NCBI GenBank assembly: GCA_028095005.1
Contig: CM051463.1
Location: forward strand, 81,511,002 to 81,575,001
Length of the DNA: 64,000 nucleotides
Source: Rhynchospora pubera
Lineage: Eukaryota > Streptophyta > Magnoliopsida > Poales > Cyperaceae
Direction: 5' to 3'
A program made the position numbers and the translations under genes. Below, piece after piece: positions 34,401 to 44,405 of the stretch; position 1 is the first letter of the stretch, and every line of letters starts with the position of its first letter. The notes under the pieces are model-generated. The model worked only from the letters and a program-made list of their open reading frames with translations. It had not been told where the DNA came from and searched no databases.

Positions 34401-35530
34401 AATCTATCTATGGATTAAAGCAATCTCCAAGGGTTTGGTATGGTAAACTTTCTCAATTTTTATTAGCTTGTAATTTTAAAAAATGTGGAGCCGATTCATC
34501 ACTATTTGTTAGACATAATACCAATGGTACCACCGCGGTTTTAGTTTATGTTGATGATATAATAATAACCGGTAACAACCAAATAGAAATTGATAACGTC
34601 AAAAAAGATTTGAAACTCAAATTTGACATTAAAGATCTTGGCATATTAAAATATTTTCTTGGAATAGAAATTGCTCACTCTTCAAAAGGGTTATTTATAT
34701 GCCAAAGAAAATATGTTTTGGATTTGCTTAAGGAAACCGGTAAATTAGGATGTAAGCCGGTCAAAACCCCAATAGATATGAATGAAAAACTTGATAATGA
34801 AAAAGGTGAACCATTAAAAGACATACGTAATTTTCAAAGGCTTGTTGGTAAATTAATTTACCTAACTATTACGAGACCGGACCTATCTTTTGCCGTAAGC
34901 CAAATTAGTAAATTCATGCATGCACCTAGAACACCTCATTTAGATGCCATTAATAGAATATTAAGGTATCTAAAAGGTACTCCCGGAAAGGGAATTTGGA
35001 TGAGAAAAAATTGTACTAATGCTATATGTGGCTATTCCGATGCAGATTGGGCCGGGAGTTTTGATAGAAAATCAACAACCGGTTTTTGTACGTTTGTAGG
35101 CGGAAATATAGTCACATGGAAAAGCAAGAAACAAAATGTCGTGGCTCGATCAAGCGCGGAAGCGGAATATCGAGCTATGGCATCGACCGCAAGTGAGTTG
35201 ACATGGATCAAGCAATTACTAGCCGAGTTGAATATCAAGCATGAAGCACCAATGAAGATGTTTTGTGATAATCAAGCGGCGAGACACATTGCGGCAAATC
35301 CCGTCTTTCACGAGCGGACTAAACACATAGAAGTGGATTGTCACTTTATTAGAGAAAAAATTCAAGCCAAGGAAATCGAGACTCCATATGTCAAGAGTAA
35401 CGATCAATTGGCGGACATTTTTACAAAGGGTTTAAGCATCAAGCACTTCGAAGATATCTCTTGCAAGCTAGGATTGTACGATATCTACAAACCTAGCTTG
35501 AGGGGGAGTGTTGAGAACAAAGAAGATTAG
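31421..35530 (+). CDS. Copia gag-pol polyprotein, intact
   Basis: 1369 codons without interruption. Order: unusual N-terminal gag region (about 1-165), zinc knuckle CSHCNKEGHTVDDC (about 167-180), protease active site WVLDSGVTDHM (about 315), integrase zinc region (WHKRVGHP, then CSNCETCK, about 445-480) and integrase core with catalytic residues in YSDVWGP, RSDNGTEY and GVSERKN. Reverse transcriptase has YVDDIIITG near residue 1045. RNase H has GYSDADWAG near 1205 and ADIFTKG near 1330. The gag part lacks the recognisable UBN2-type domain normally found before the knuckle and is Lys/Glu-rich. The last seven codons and the stop lie inside the 3' LTR. The mid region is strikingly AT-rich compared with the gag part and the C-terminus. 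Confidence 0.95.
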   Translation: MTQKVSLQTEISSKPKTHLCQMTNNQKIKSVSKKMFSWAQIVTMNVSNKSDPVCNPSMCRETPQIEKKEEKSNLVGGLKEEIVKIPSTEIPKLHFNCSQPNEIQQTRICQEAPRRVVMELSDLNPKREAHTFSAITSNSGVDSQISSVTTSNPNPKKGKGKGGGNRCSHCNKEGHTVDDCWTLHPYLQPELSDEGEWRKGEDARKGEEKELKLAQGDANEKKKVEAASSSSRSTQNVSKRLDHIETMLSSLLDNFLGSGSGQGFSNISLNSCFLNKPKRLNQIEGRISNNEKFQGENRCLAIGNSTKLVSLNCTKWVLDSGVTDHMTGNLNLLRNYRTIDSEQYFTVANNEKIKIKGWGMISILPKIFLQDVFYVENCSVNLLSISKLSRDLNCEINLKENSVVFQDLFSKEKIGEGFLENGLYFLHSNKFIFKTSKDEDLSQLWHKRVGHPSDRILNKIFDFSNLDCSNCETCKLAKHTRPPFPISNSKSNDFFELIYSDVWGPAPITSYNDFRYFVIFIDDFSKTTWLYLMKNKNEVFIHFQTFMNFVENQFEKKIKILRSDNGTEYVNHTFSNFLKQKGILHQTTCVYTPQQNGVSERKNRHLLEVTRSLLFQNNVPKNFWSDAVLTATYLINRLPSAILNFKSPLEILYGRKLDISHLRVFGCKCFVHNKKIDKLDFTSIKTIFLGYSSEKKGYKCYDPKNKKLYISRDVSFFENEPFYENCNENNMEKIRPNEFVYPWITNIETREVRREPRNIVSEESQEESEEILQNEELEEIEQEEHVEDEDETQEQEMSLRRSSRQPQPSTRLRDFVTYSVQYPIQDYISYKNISSEHYAFLNSLAKIEEPTNYEVAKHDPKWCKAMEEELHALEKNQTWELCELPKKKKPVGCKWVYKIKYHSDGTIERYKARLVAKGYTQTYGIDYHETFAPVAKMNTVRILFSIAVNNGWTLHQMDVKNAFLQGTLEEEVYMTLPPGHKREHIPNVCCRLKKSIYGLKQSPRVWYGKLSQFLLACNFKKCGADSSLFVRHNTNGTTAVLVYVDDIIITGNNQIEIDNVKKDLKLKFDIKDLGILKYFLGIEIAHSSKGLFICQRKYVLDLLKETGKLGCKPVKTPIDMNEKLDNEKGEPLKDIRNFQRLVGKLIYLTITRPDLSFAVSQISKFMHAPRTPHLDAINRILRYLKGTPGKGIWMRKNCTNAICGYSDADWAGSFDRKSTTGFCTFVGGNIVTWKSKKQNVVARSSAEAEYRAMASTASELTWIKQLLAELNIKHEAPMKMFCDNQAARHIAANPVFHERTKHIEVDCHFIREKIQAKEIETPYVKSNDQLADIFTKGLSIKHFEDISCKLGLYDIYKPSLRGSVENKED
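35499..35508 (+). promoter_or_regulatory. Polypurine tract of Copia element 1
   Basis: TGAGGGGGAG directly before the 3' LTR, the normal priming site for plus-strand DNA synthesis. It overlaps the end of the coding frame. Confidence 0.85.
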
Positions 35531-35782
35531 AAGAAATAGCGTGCCTCAGAATTCTTCATCATTGGCACTTTTATAAAAATACTCTCCTACCTTTTTAATT
35601 TAAAAAGGAACTGTTTTTATTTTTATTCTGTCAACTAGCCGTTAGAGGGACATAACGGCTAATAATGTTACCGTTAGACAATAGCCTATATATAGGCATG
35701 TAACATATTCTGTAAAAACTCTCTCAAATATAAGAAAATACCCAATTCCGACAAATGTTCTCTGTCTCAATCAATCTCAACA
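35509..35782 (+). repeat. 3' LTR of Copia element 1
   Basis: 274 bp, one substitution relative to the 5' LTR by direct comparison. Followed by the ATCTC target duplication. Confidence 0.95.
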
Positions 35783-35787
35783 ATCTC

Positions 35788-37759
35788 CTACCTTTCTTTC
35801 AATTACAATGAGAGAATTCGTCTAGCGGTCGCCTAATCTTCCTCTTCTAAGCTTGCTTTACAACTGCTCGTAGAAATGCCTAATACAATATTTCTACCTA
35901 ATCTCAAAGATGGCTAACCTAACGTGTGTGTAGAAGAAGAAATCTTGAAGTGAAAGTGGGAACGGGATTGAAGATGGTGTCTTAGAGTCGTGTAAAAGTC
36001 GTGTCTAAAAGGGTCCCCTCTTCGACTTTGGAATGGGGTATTTATAACCAATGGAGGCCGGTTCCTTCTTTGAGAATTTTCAATTTCCAATTGATCTCAA
36101 CCGTTTAATTGGAGGCACACGGATCGACCCCTGATCCGAGGGTTAAGAATCTACCAAAGTGTGTTTCTTTTAGGTGGTCAACATAAGGGGAGGAGATTGT
36201 TTGACCATGGCAGTTGAAAGGTTGTTACGGCTCCTTCAATCTTAGCCTTTAATCCCTTGTTCACGAACTGAGATTTGATCTGACGGAGAAGATCGCGTCG
36301 CACTGGGGTCCACTTCGGGAGAGCTCGAACAGATTCTGTTGGAGGCACTTGAGAGCGTCGTGCCCCTCTCCTTTCTCTCCGTCGCATTTTATTTCATCTG
36401 TTGGGGAAGATGATCTCTTCGCAGGGGGCCCAGTTGTAAGACTTAATGAGACAGAGATCAGCGCCTCCTCTCGTCTACGTTTTACGCAGACTCGGCTCAC
36501 CGTGTGCCAAGTGAATGTTGGTGATCCCTTTGTATATGGTGTACGAAGACCAGGAGTCTCCAAGTTTCTATCCACGGTGGGAAATTTAAAATTCGTTGCT
36601 TCTTCCTTCTCCATTTCTTCTGTTACTCATCTTCTCCATTTACTCATTTAACTTAGATTTTTCAAATCTGCTGAAACTAAGAAAATTATTTGGACCTTTT
36701 CCTCTTTGAATTTCTCAATGGAATTTTGTACACGGCTTCATAAAAACGTGTAGAATCTAATGAAACCAAGAATTTCTGAAAATACCCCTCCACCTATTTT
36801 ATTTAATTTCTCCAAAATCATGGGCCTCTTTGCATAAAATGGCAACTCTGCAGCTCCTTTGACCATTCTGAAAGCACCATAATCTTCCTCATGATACACT
36901 GGATTTTTTGGGTATTTTTTTATGATTTTTTTGGGGTCCATTTGCTACTTTTCATGGTTTTCTCAAATTTCTCGTAAATCGGTCTGTGTCTCCAATCGCG
37001 AAATTTTAGGGTCAAACACTATATTTAATTTGTGGAAGCATTTCATAATTAAAGTTTGTTAGTGTGGTCATTTTTTATATTTGGATTGGCTTCATCTATG
37101 TTTGGAAATTTAAATAACCTTTTTGTGCTATATATTAGTCCATTTAACAATGTTGCCAAAGAGTGTCTTTATATTATTGATGATGACCCAGCAAACATAC
37201 ATTTTTTTTTTAGTTATCACTTATCAGCTTTGTTGGGACATACAATAGCAATGCTTATATTTTGCAATGTTTCTGTTAGTTTTCTTGGAATTGTATTGTT
37301 AATGATAATTTATAATATGGGAATGGTAATTTAGATAAACATAGAAAGAGATCGTCCAACACAGGTATTCTCATTATATTTGTCAAATTGATAATATAAT
37401 AAAAAATAAAGATAGTTCGTGCAACGCGCGAAATACCACTAGTTATCATATAAAGCAGATACGCACTTAAATATAGCAGATTAAATCACAACACGATAGA
37501 AATTTTACTTTAGCATCTTCTTAAATAAACATTTAATATCACTTTCCTAACCGTAACTTACCCTATTGATAACAAGATTTTGTTGTTATTAGAATTTTAT
37601 AAACAAAACAGCAAATATGGAACTAACTTAAACAAAGCAGAATAATTCAAAGCATGCATGAATCGCTCTGAATTCTTAACAAAAAAGTTCTAAAAAAATG
37701 CATGAAAAACAAAATAGCAAATATACACTAAATCCCTCAAAAAAGGAAAAATCATAGCA
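35788..37759. other. Interval without recognised gene, possible old LTR
   Basis: On the minus strand a TATAAATACCCC motif near 36050 lies in moderately GC-rich DNA that continues the sequence interrupted by Copia element 1. This could be an old LTR promoter. A patch at 36180-36640 has open frames on both strands, none with a recognisable domain. 36650-37760 is AT-rich and featureless. Confidence 0.3.
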
Positions 37760-37767
37760 ACCAACAG

Positions 37768-39221
37768 TAGAGCTGTCAAACGTGGCTAACGGTCACAGCA
37801 ATGACATTTACCGTTACCGTTTCATATATGCCAACGTCAGAGATGTCTTTGACGTTATTCAGTTCGTTAATCAAACGACAGAGAATTGATTGTCGTTATT
37901 CGTTTCGTTTAATTCAAACGGAATAACGATTAAACGTTCTGATTGTTTATAATTTTATTTTCAGATGAAACAAACAATGAATTACACGATAGTTTAAGAA
38001 AATAACACATAAAAAATAAAAAAAATCACAGATTGTCTCAATTACATTAACAGAGTAGCTTAAAATGACAAAAATAAGGATGAATTACAAGAAAAACATA
38101 GAATTGAAGTCTGAATTACAATTTAGAGCCAATCTCAGGCCTCATCCTTAAAAATGACAAACAATCAGCTCAATTACACCAAAAGTATAGAATTGAGAAA
38201 AATTGACAGAAGCAAATCACAATAGAAAGTTAAAAAGAAAAAGATCAATATTGAACAATCCTTAAATTGAAGCAAACCACAATAGAAGGTAAAATTGAGG
38301 TTTTAGCTTTCCTCTCTGCCTCTCTTTCTTTCTTCTCCTTCATCTAAATTTTATAACCTTTAAATTTAATCTCATTAAAAACCCTTAATGCTTCTTCTAT
38401 CAGCCCATGATGACACAACCCATGTATCAAACTCTGTTATGCATTGGGCATGACACTGACTTCAATCATCAGATGTAGCAGGTGAGAAACCATGCCAAAA
38501 TTCCTTGCCTTGCTAAATCCAGATACCAACTTTGTCAGTGCCAATATATCTGACACAAATCCTCTCTTCAACCCATCCTTTTAGAAACAATAAGCTTCCT
38601 TTAACCTCCCTTGCACGCACATAGTCCGGATAAGAAGTCCATGGGTAAATCTATCACAACTTGGCATGGACTTTTTAAGAGCAGGTAGAGAAATAGGGAG
38701 GTGAGAGCGGGCGAATCGAGGGAAAGAGGGGAAGGAGCCGAAGAGGAAGAGAAGGTAACGGATGGAGAGAATGGGTGGGAATGGGATAGAGGGGAGATGG
38801 TGATAGGGGATAAGATTGCAGTCACGGATCTGAAGGTTGCTGCCAGGAGAGAGAGAGAGAGACAGAGGATCGGCGGCCGGCGCTTAGACCTTAGGGTTTC
38901 GAGAGATAAGATGGATTGAGGGAGAAAAAGAGAAGAGAGACGGTACTCTTGAGACTCGAGCGGTGCAGGAGGCGCTTTATTAGTCTGACCCCTCGAATCC
39001 TCCGCCCTCCCTCCTCTGCTCTCTTATAAAATTCTATATCTGTAGAATGTTATACGAAATAACGATAACGAAACAGTCTATTCCGTTTATTATTCTGATT
39101 TACCAATCTATTTCGTGTGCCGTTCCGTTTCGTCAACGGAACGCATTTCAGTGCTGTTATTCGTTCCGTTTTGAGTGTAACGTGACGGAATAGCGGAAAA
39201 CGGTTTCCGTTGACAGCTCTA
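37768..39221. mobile_element. Non-autonomous hAT element (1454 bp) carrying captured gene sequence
   Basis: Terminal inverted repeats TAGAGCTGTCAAACG (left) and TAGAGCTGTCAACGG (right, reverse-complemented) are flanked by a perfect 8-bp target duplication ACCAACAG (37760-37767 and 39222-39229), the hAT signature. Subterminal regions (37790-37945 and 39050-39215) are full of ACGG/CCGT-type motifs, as in the MITEs at 42.3 and 51.1 kb. The interior (38280-39000) is different in composition and contains a PPR-like fragment. No transposase is encoded. Confidence 0.9.
38371..38696 (-). pseudogene. Pentatricopeptide repeat (PPR) gene fragment inside the hAT element
   Basis: Minus-strand translation of about 108 codons gives about three helical PPR-type repeats. 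Recognisable pieces are LIRTMCVQGRLKEAYCF, then TKLVSGFSKARNFGMVSHLL and QSLIHGLCHHGLIEEALRVF, with the 35-residue periodicity and the G-x(7-8)-EA pattern of the family. Two in-frame TAA codons (near 38585 and 38440) break it, and no start or complete repeat array is present. PPR proteins are organellar RNA-binding proteins. This fragment was most likely captured from a host PPR gene by the element and then decayed. Confidence 0.75.
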
Positions 39222-39326
39222 ACCAACAGAGCTTGATTTTATCCCTTCTCATCAGTCTCGCCCCCTTCTATTCCCTTTTCCAAGACCTAGCTAGTTTTCA
39301 ATTCTGTGACTCCGACTCGTCACTGT

Positions 39327-41773
39327 TTACATACAAATGAAAAATATCAAACAAATTAGAAGTACAGCTGTACAAGTATAGAAGTATGCCATTAAATTTT
39401 GTTGTAATATGTACCGTTGCTCTCTACCGAGAATCCAGTCCTTAGAGCAAATCACAGCCTCCACAAGGCGAAGATCTACTTTGTCTTCGTAACAACGGTA
39501 ATCATAAAGTTCTTGTCTAATTCTGACAGTACCGACAACAGTATTGTAGGCAGAAGCAGGCACAGCAAGTAGGTCACGTGCCATGCTAGACAGAATAGGA
39601 AAACGTGATTGATTTTGCTTCCACCAACCCAACAGATCAAAATCTTCATCTCCTATATCAATTACCTCTTCGCTCAAGTACTTGTCTAATTCTGACTTCC
39701 CTTCTTTTTTTGTACAGAGAGAATCTGTCAGTGATTGTTGTGGGGCGAAGATGTGTATTGTTATTTAACAAATTACCTTCATCTTGCGTGTTTATAGTTC
39801 CAACAACTTCAAGTGAAGGAGAAACAAGGTCATCTTCTTTCTTTGCATATTCACTAAAAAATTTATTAATGATTTCTCGATAGTCACCGATTGTTTTTTC
39901 CAACCCAATAAAATTTCCTATCTCCTTCATACAGTATTCAAAGAAACTTAGTTTGAACCGAGGATCCAATACACCGGCTACAATAAAAATATCTTCTGCT
40001 TCTTTTACGAAGCGTGCAAATTGATCTCGTAGATATTCCCAATCATGAACCCTGCAATCCCCATCTGCACATATACATACACTATTTTTCTTTTTGATAG
40101 CTATCATGTCAACAATTTCAAAAATCTTTCGTAAATATAAGTGCGATGCTGGATGCTTTAAACTGACGAATTCATTTTTAGCACAATCAACAAGCCCAGA
40201 AATGTCTCGCATCAGTTCTAGTATCGTCCAGTGAAAAGAATATGAACATATCCCTGAGGAAAAAAGTTGATCAGTTTCTGTATGTGCGTAGTACCGACTG
40301 AATACTTCTCTATAAATTAATAGGTCTTTCAACAATCTAGCCAAATTTGCATTCCACCCTATTTGATGATCATGGAACCAGCTTTCATTAATGGGAGAAA
40401 GGCCCATGTCTTTAGCAATTTGGTTAAACGTGTCAATTTTGCTGGGAACTGTTGTCAAAACTTCAAGAAACCTTTTAGTACTATCACCTTCACGAGAGTA
40501 AAAAGGAGAATCGACAAAAGTTTTATAAGATTGATCGAGTTGTCCTCTACAACAGGGAACCCCGACGTGATGGCCACCAAACAACATTTTAGGGGAGAAC
40601 TTTTCTCTCAATCCTTTAATAAGTTCATCCCAATTACAAGCGATATAATAATCCTTGTATATTGTAAATGTAAATATTTTTTCCTCAAGTTTCCACTCAG
40701 ATATACAACTTTCTAACACATTGATTATAGATGAAGGAGATTCATCAGATAATTCCTTCAAACTGATTAGTTTTCTTACCAAATTGAAATCAGCATCGAT
40801 AAAATGTGCATTTAGTGATAAAAAGGATCCCGCCATAATTTCCATGATAAAACAAACTCTGGAAGTTAAATTGTTCAATTCAATGGCCAATTTTTCCTTT
40901 TCACGCTCATAATAAGCACAAATTTCTTTCTCAACATCCATTGGCTCCATTGAACTGTACCAGCCTTCTCGAAACTCTTCACAAGCAAATGGTACCTCAT
41001 TTAGAATAGCTTTCTTAAGCGCATCTTCCAGGAATGTTTCTTTCTGGGTCAACCCAATATTTCTATTTCTAACCTCGTCCCCAGAATCTATTGTTACAGG
41101 TAGGTTCACGTCCCCCTTATTACGATATTTATCGCATATTTTAAGATGACGATTGAGATGGGATGTTCCTCCCCTACTGTTTCCACTCAGAATTTTTAAA
41201 CAGAACTTACATGTAGCTTTCTGACCATCAGGTGACTCATCAAAATACCCCCACACTGATGCGACTCGCATCCTCTACAGCCAAGCTTTTGGCTGTACCG
41301 TCCAGCCAAGGTTTTTTTTTTAATTTTAAAAGTCAAATGTTAAATATAAACCGTTGATCTTGTTCAGTTTTATATGCGATGCATTTTCATATAAGTTTTA
41401 TAAAATTTGGAGTTGATTTGCTCCTAGATCAAGTGGTCAACAAATGAACGAATATGGTTAACTATCACTGATTAATTCTAATACGTTCATAGTTTGGTCA
41501 TTTAATCAAGTATCAAATTAACTCCAAATTTTAAAAAACTTATATAAAAATGCATCGCTCGTAAAATTAAACAAGATTAACGGTTTAGATTTAACATTTG
41601 AATTTTAAAATTTTTAAATATTAAAAAAAATTATCTTGGCTGTACCATCCAGCCAAGATTGTTGACTGTTGAGGATGTGAATCCCACACTGATGACCTCC
41701 TCTTTAGTTTCTTCTTTGGCATGTTTCCCTCTGCAGCGGCAGGACTTTCACCACTCAATCGAATATTCGACAT
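39327..41773 (-). pseudogene. Broken paralogue of the hAT-derived BED-finger gene
   Basis: Same architecture as the 18-21 kb gene: BED finger (ATCKFCLKIL, then HLNRHLKIC), hAT-like body and C-terminal segment (DLLGWWKQN, then RLVEAVICSKDWI). The N-terminus (ATG at 41773, MSNIRLSGESPAAAEGN) is separated from the finger by a 0.42-kb fold-back MITE inserted in the coding exon between SVW and GYFDES. A one-base change of frame at the 7-base T-run 39705-39711 separates the body (frame ending at 39658) from the dimerisation segment. A 5' UTR exon with a GT-AG intron (41790..41935) precedes the start. Like its paralogue it lacks the first catalytic D-x-W-T-S motif. It is therefore probably a dead copy unless the MITE is spliced out. 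Confidence 0.8.
41262..41684. mobile_element. Fold-back MITE inserted in the BED-finger coding exon
   Basis: About 420 bp flanked by a direct repeat CCCACACTGATG (41250-41261 and 41683-41694; the last 10 bases lie outside the element as drawn). The ends are inverted, with CATCCTC-n-ACAG on both sides and a subterminal CTTGGCTG segment. Almost the whole element is self-complementary: AACCGTTGATCTTGTT near 41350 mirrors AACAAGATTAACGGTT near 41570, and TTTGGAGTTGATTTG near 41408 mirrors CAAATTAACTCCAAA near 41515. The target duplication length suggests a Mutator-type MITE. The duplicated bases are the coding sequence of the disrupted gene. Confidence 0.85.
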
Positions 41774-42229
41774 ATATATCCCCAGCAATCTGCACGATTA
41801 GAAATAAATTGAAAATTAATTAGAACACTTTCTTATTCGTTTTCTTCTCGTTTGTAATTTGAATCCCACGGGCAAAGATCGCTAAACTTAATTAATTAAG
41901 AAGCAAGAAAGGCTTTGGGCTAAAAGGGCACATACCAGTTAGTTGTGAGTTGTGACGAATTAAGCGAGATGAAATCAAGCCTTCTTCCCAATAGATCTGA
42001 GCTGTAGAGCAGGGAGCGCGGGAGAGAGGAGAGAGCTGTAGAGCAGGTGCGTGTGAGTGGGGCTTGAGGTCAAAATCTGAGCTTCCCAAACTTTGAAAGA
42101 ACTTAATTGCGGTTTATTAGCCAAGGGCCGGTACAGACAGATTATATAGACATTTCAGCGCTACACAGTGCATCGAGAGAGAGTGTTTTCTACTTTTCTT
42201 CGGCTTTGTCAAGGTCTGAACTGTGTTTC

Positions 42230-42270
42230 CTACCCGAAGCCCGAAGCCTGAAGCCTGAAGCCCGAAGCAA
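42230..42270. repeat. Short GCCTGAAGCCCGAA tandem repeat
   Basis: Four to five 7-base units alternating CCGAAGC and CTGAAGC. A related, more degenerate stretch lies at 43205-43275. Both sit in the non-coding interval between the broken BED gene and the pectate lyase. Confidence 0.7.
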
Positions 42271-42300
42271 TGAAACCGACAAGAAACAAGGACCAATCAC

Positions 42301-42589
42301 TAGGCCTGCCGACGGTATACCGTCCTCCGTGTTCCGTGCACGTTCCGTCCAAACGGAACGAGTGGCGGAACAGACTTCGGTATTCGTTTTTTAAACGGAA
42401 CGGTAAACGGAACGGATTTCGGCATACGTTTGTATGAAATACAGTGTAAATTGAGTCGTTCCGCTACGTTCCGTCCATTCCGTTACAAACGGAACGAATA
42501 ACTAATCGTTTCAGTGCATACCGTTTCTGAAACGGAACGACAAACGAAATGGCCCATTCCGTTGCCGTTTCGAACGTTAACCAGGTCTA
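42301..42589. mobile_element. hAT MITE rich in AAACGG motifs (289 bp)
   Basis: Ends TAGGCCTG and, inverted, TAGACCTG, flanked by a perfect 8-bp target duplication CCAATCAC (42293-42300 and 42590-42597). By eye it contains five AAACGG and two CCGTTT hexamers, mostly within AAACGGAACG, plus many further GGAACG/CGTTCC units. AAACGG is the known subterminal binding motif of Activator (Ac) transposase, so this is probably mobilised by an Ac-like hAT transposase. Confidence 0.85.
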
Positions 42590-42599
42590 CCAATCACTC

Positions 42600-43320
42600 A
42601 ATCAGTGTTCTCTTTCTCTTTTTGACTCATGTAATGGCTGAATTGACCACATATTTTTTACTTTATTGGGACAGACGTACTGAACAGTGAACAATTAGTA
42701 TTATAATTAAATCATTACATGCATGAATAATGTCAAATCTTGACATTACTAAACACTTCATCTACTTATTAATAGTTATGTGATATTTAATCAGCAGCTG
42801 TGGTCTATATTTTATTCGTCAGTTCAAGTTTATAGATCTATTTTTATACTGTATTTTAATTTTAATTTTGTGTCTTAAAAATTAATTAGACCAGAGCAAA
42901 CCTGACTGACTGCTTCAACAGGTTTTGACACAAATGAAGTTTAAACTAGAATTATATATTATTTTTAGTACTACTTGAAAAAATAAATTGATGTAAGCTC
43001 AATAGTATAACCTTTATCATAGTTTTTGATGATTAAAACTAAGCCCTTATCTACGTTTAACTTGCCTTAATGCGCTTTGTTTATTTTGGCGGATCCAATC
43101 CTCGTTGCTTGGAGTTCTGTGGAACTCCGATTCATCCGCATATCAGCAAATCTTTTTTTTTAAGTCTGTGACAGTGACACAGTACTCTGTACTTCAATAG
43201 TTTCATCCGAAGCCTGCGGAGCCTGTAGCCCGAAACCCCAAATCCGAAGCCTGAAGCCCGTAGCCCGGAGTCGTGAACATCCATCTACTAGTCGACACGA
43301 ACATGTGTCAATCAGGAATT
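42600..43320. other. AT-rich interval with no recognised feature
   Basis: No open frame, terminal repeat or RNA gene was recognised, apart from the degenerate CCGAAGCCTG repeat near 43205-43275. Confidence 0.4.
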
Positions 43321-43321
43321 A

Positions 43322-43605
43322 TAAGTGCCATCGGCAAATATACCATCCCAGCAATCGCTAAATACAAAGTGAACATATACAGCAAATAAGGTGAACATAT
43401 AGATGATCTAAGTGAACACTTACAAACAATTAAGTGTTGTCATCATTTGTTCAGAAGTTTACATGCATATTCAACTTATTTTCATTGAACTTATTTGTCT
43501 GTATATGTTCACTTAGATCGTCTATATGTTCACTTTGTTTGCGTATATGTTCACTTTATATTTAGCGATGGCAGGGATGCCAAAACTACAGATGACAGTC
43601 CTGTG
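43322..43605. mobile_element. Fold-back MITE (about 285 bp)
   Basis: Left arm 43322-43425 and right arm 43490-43605 are inverted copies. Both contain ATCGCTAAAT followed by AAAGTGAACATATA, and GTGAACATATAGATGATCTA pairs with TAGATCGTCTATATGTTCAC. The outer parts are more diverged. The loop is about 65 bases. No target duplication was resolved and no protein is encoded. Confidence 0.75.
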
Positions 43606-44216
43606 TCAATTGTCAATGTGATCTACTTGGAACCGGGACCCACCTCGCTACTCGCTACAAGCACCCATGATTTCTTTCAGAAATTAATTACTATCTGCAT
43701 GGCTGCGTAATTTTTCTTCGTTATTGGATAAAATCAAATTGGTTATATCCTGTACAAAAAAAAAATGAATAAATAAAACAAAAAAGCATAAAAGATGATA
43801 ACAAAGGTATTTAGATTTATTCTCCAGCCCTCTAGGCTCTATGTCAGTCTTTTGGATTAAACAAGTACAAATAGTGGGGATAACATCCATCAAAAATATT
43901 TCTAGTAATTTGTAATTGCAATAAATGGTGGCCAGAAAACCAAATGGTTTGGTTAATTAATAAAGTGGATATTTCTAACTTGGAAATTAATTTGGAAAAA
44001 AGGAACTTGTTCTTTGATGATGTATATGTTTATTTAAAGAATTTGGACCACCATGAACGTCCTGCAAGAAAATCAGAAAAATATGTAGGCCTTTTTGTAG
44101 AGAATTAGTGTTTATAAAGAATGTAGGCCTGAAAAATAGGAATAGATTAGTAATTTGGGCCAGAGAATGCACCTCAGCTGGATGAGGTGGGCCTAATTGA
44201 AAGGAAGAAGGAAGAG

Positions 44217-44405
44217 GAGCCCAGGACCATTTCTTATTTCAAGTCGTGTGGGATTGCTTGTGACTTGTGATCAACATCCAAACTCCAAAGACTAAGAGTA
44301 AAGGCAGGAGGAAAGAGGAGCCCAGGACCATTTCTTATTTCAAGCCGTGTGAGACTGCTTGTGAATTGTGAATCTGTGATCAATATCCAAACTCCAAAGA
44401 GTAAA
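44217..44405. repeat. Tandem duplication of about 90 bp
   Basis: Two copies beginning GAGCCCAGGACCATTTCTTA at 44217 and 44318. They run through CATCCAAACTCCAAAGA / TATCCAAACTCCAAAGA to the end near 44405, with a few substitutions and a 7-base insertion in copy 2. No gene overlaps it. Confidence 0.85.

Larger units (their letters stand above)
31063..35782 (+). mobile_element. Intact Ty1/Copia retrotransposon with 274-bp LTRs
   Basis: Two LTRs of 274 bp (31063..31336 and 35509..35782) start TGTTGAGA and end CAACA. They differ by one base (C at about 31137 against T in the 3' copy). A 5-bp target duplication ATCTC flanks the element at 31058-31062 and 35783-35787. An initiator-Met primer-binding site and a purine tract are in place, and a single open frame of 1369 codons fills the interior. 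All structural parts needed for mobility appear present, so this is a young, possibly autonomous insertion. Confidence 0.95.

Noticed and set aside
30650..36640. Host sequence around Copia element 1 as a solo LTR
   Set aside because: A minus-strand TATA-like motif is present, but no TG...CA ends, target duplication or partner copy could be defined.
36178..36651. Overlapping open frames on both strands
   Set aside because: Neither translation shows a domain or plausible composition; most likely an old LTR or UTR with higher GC.
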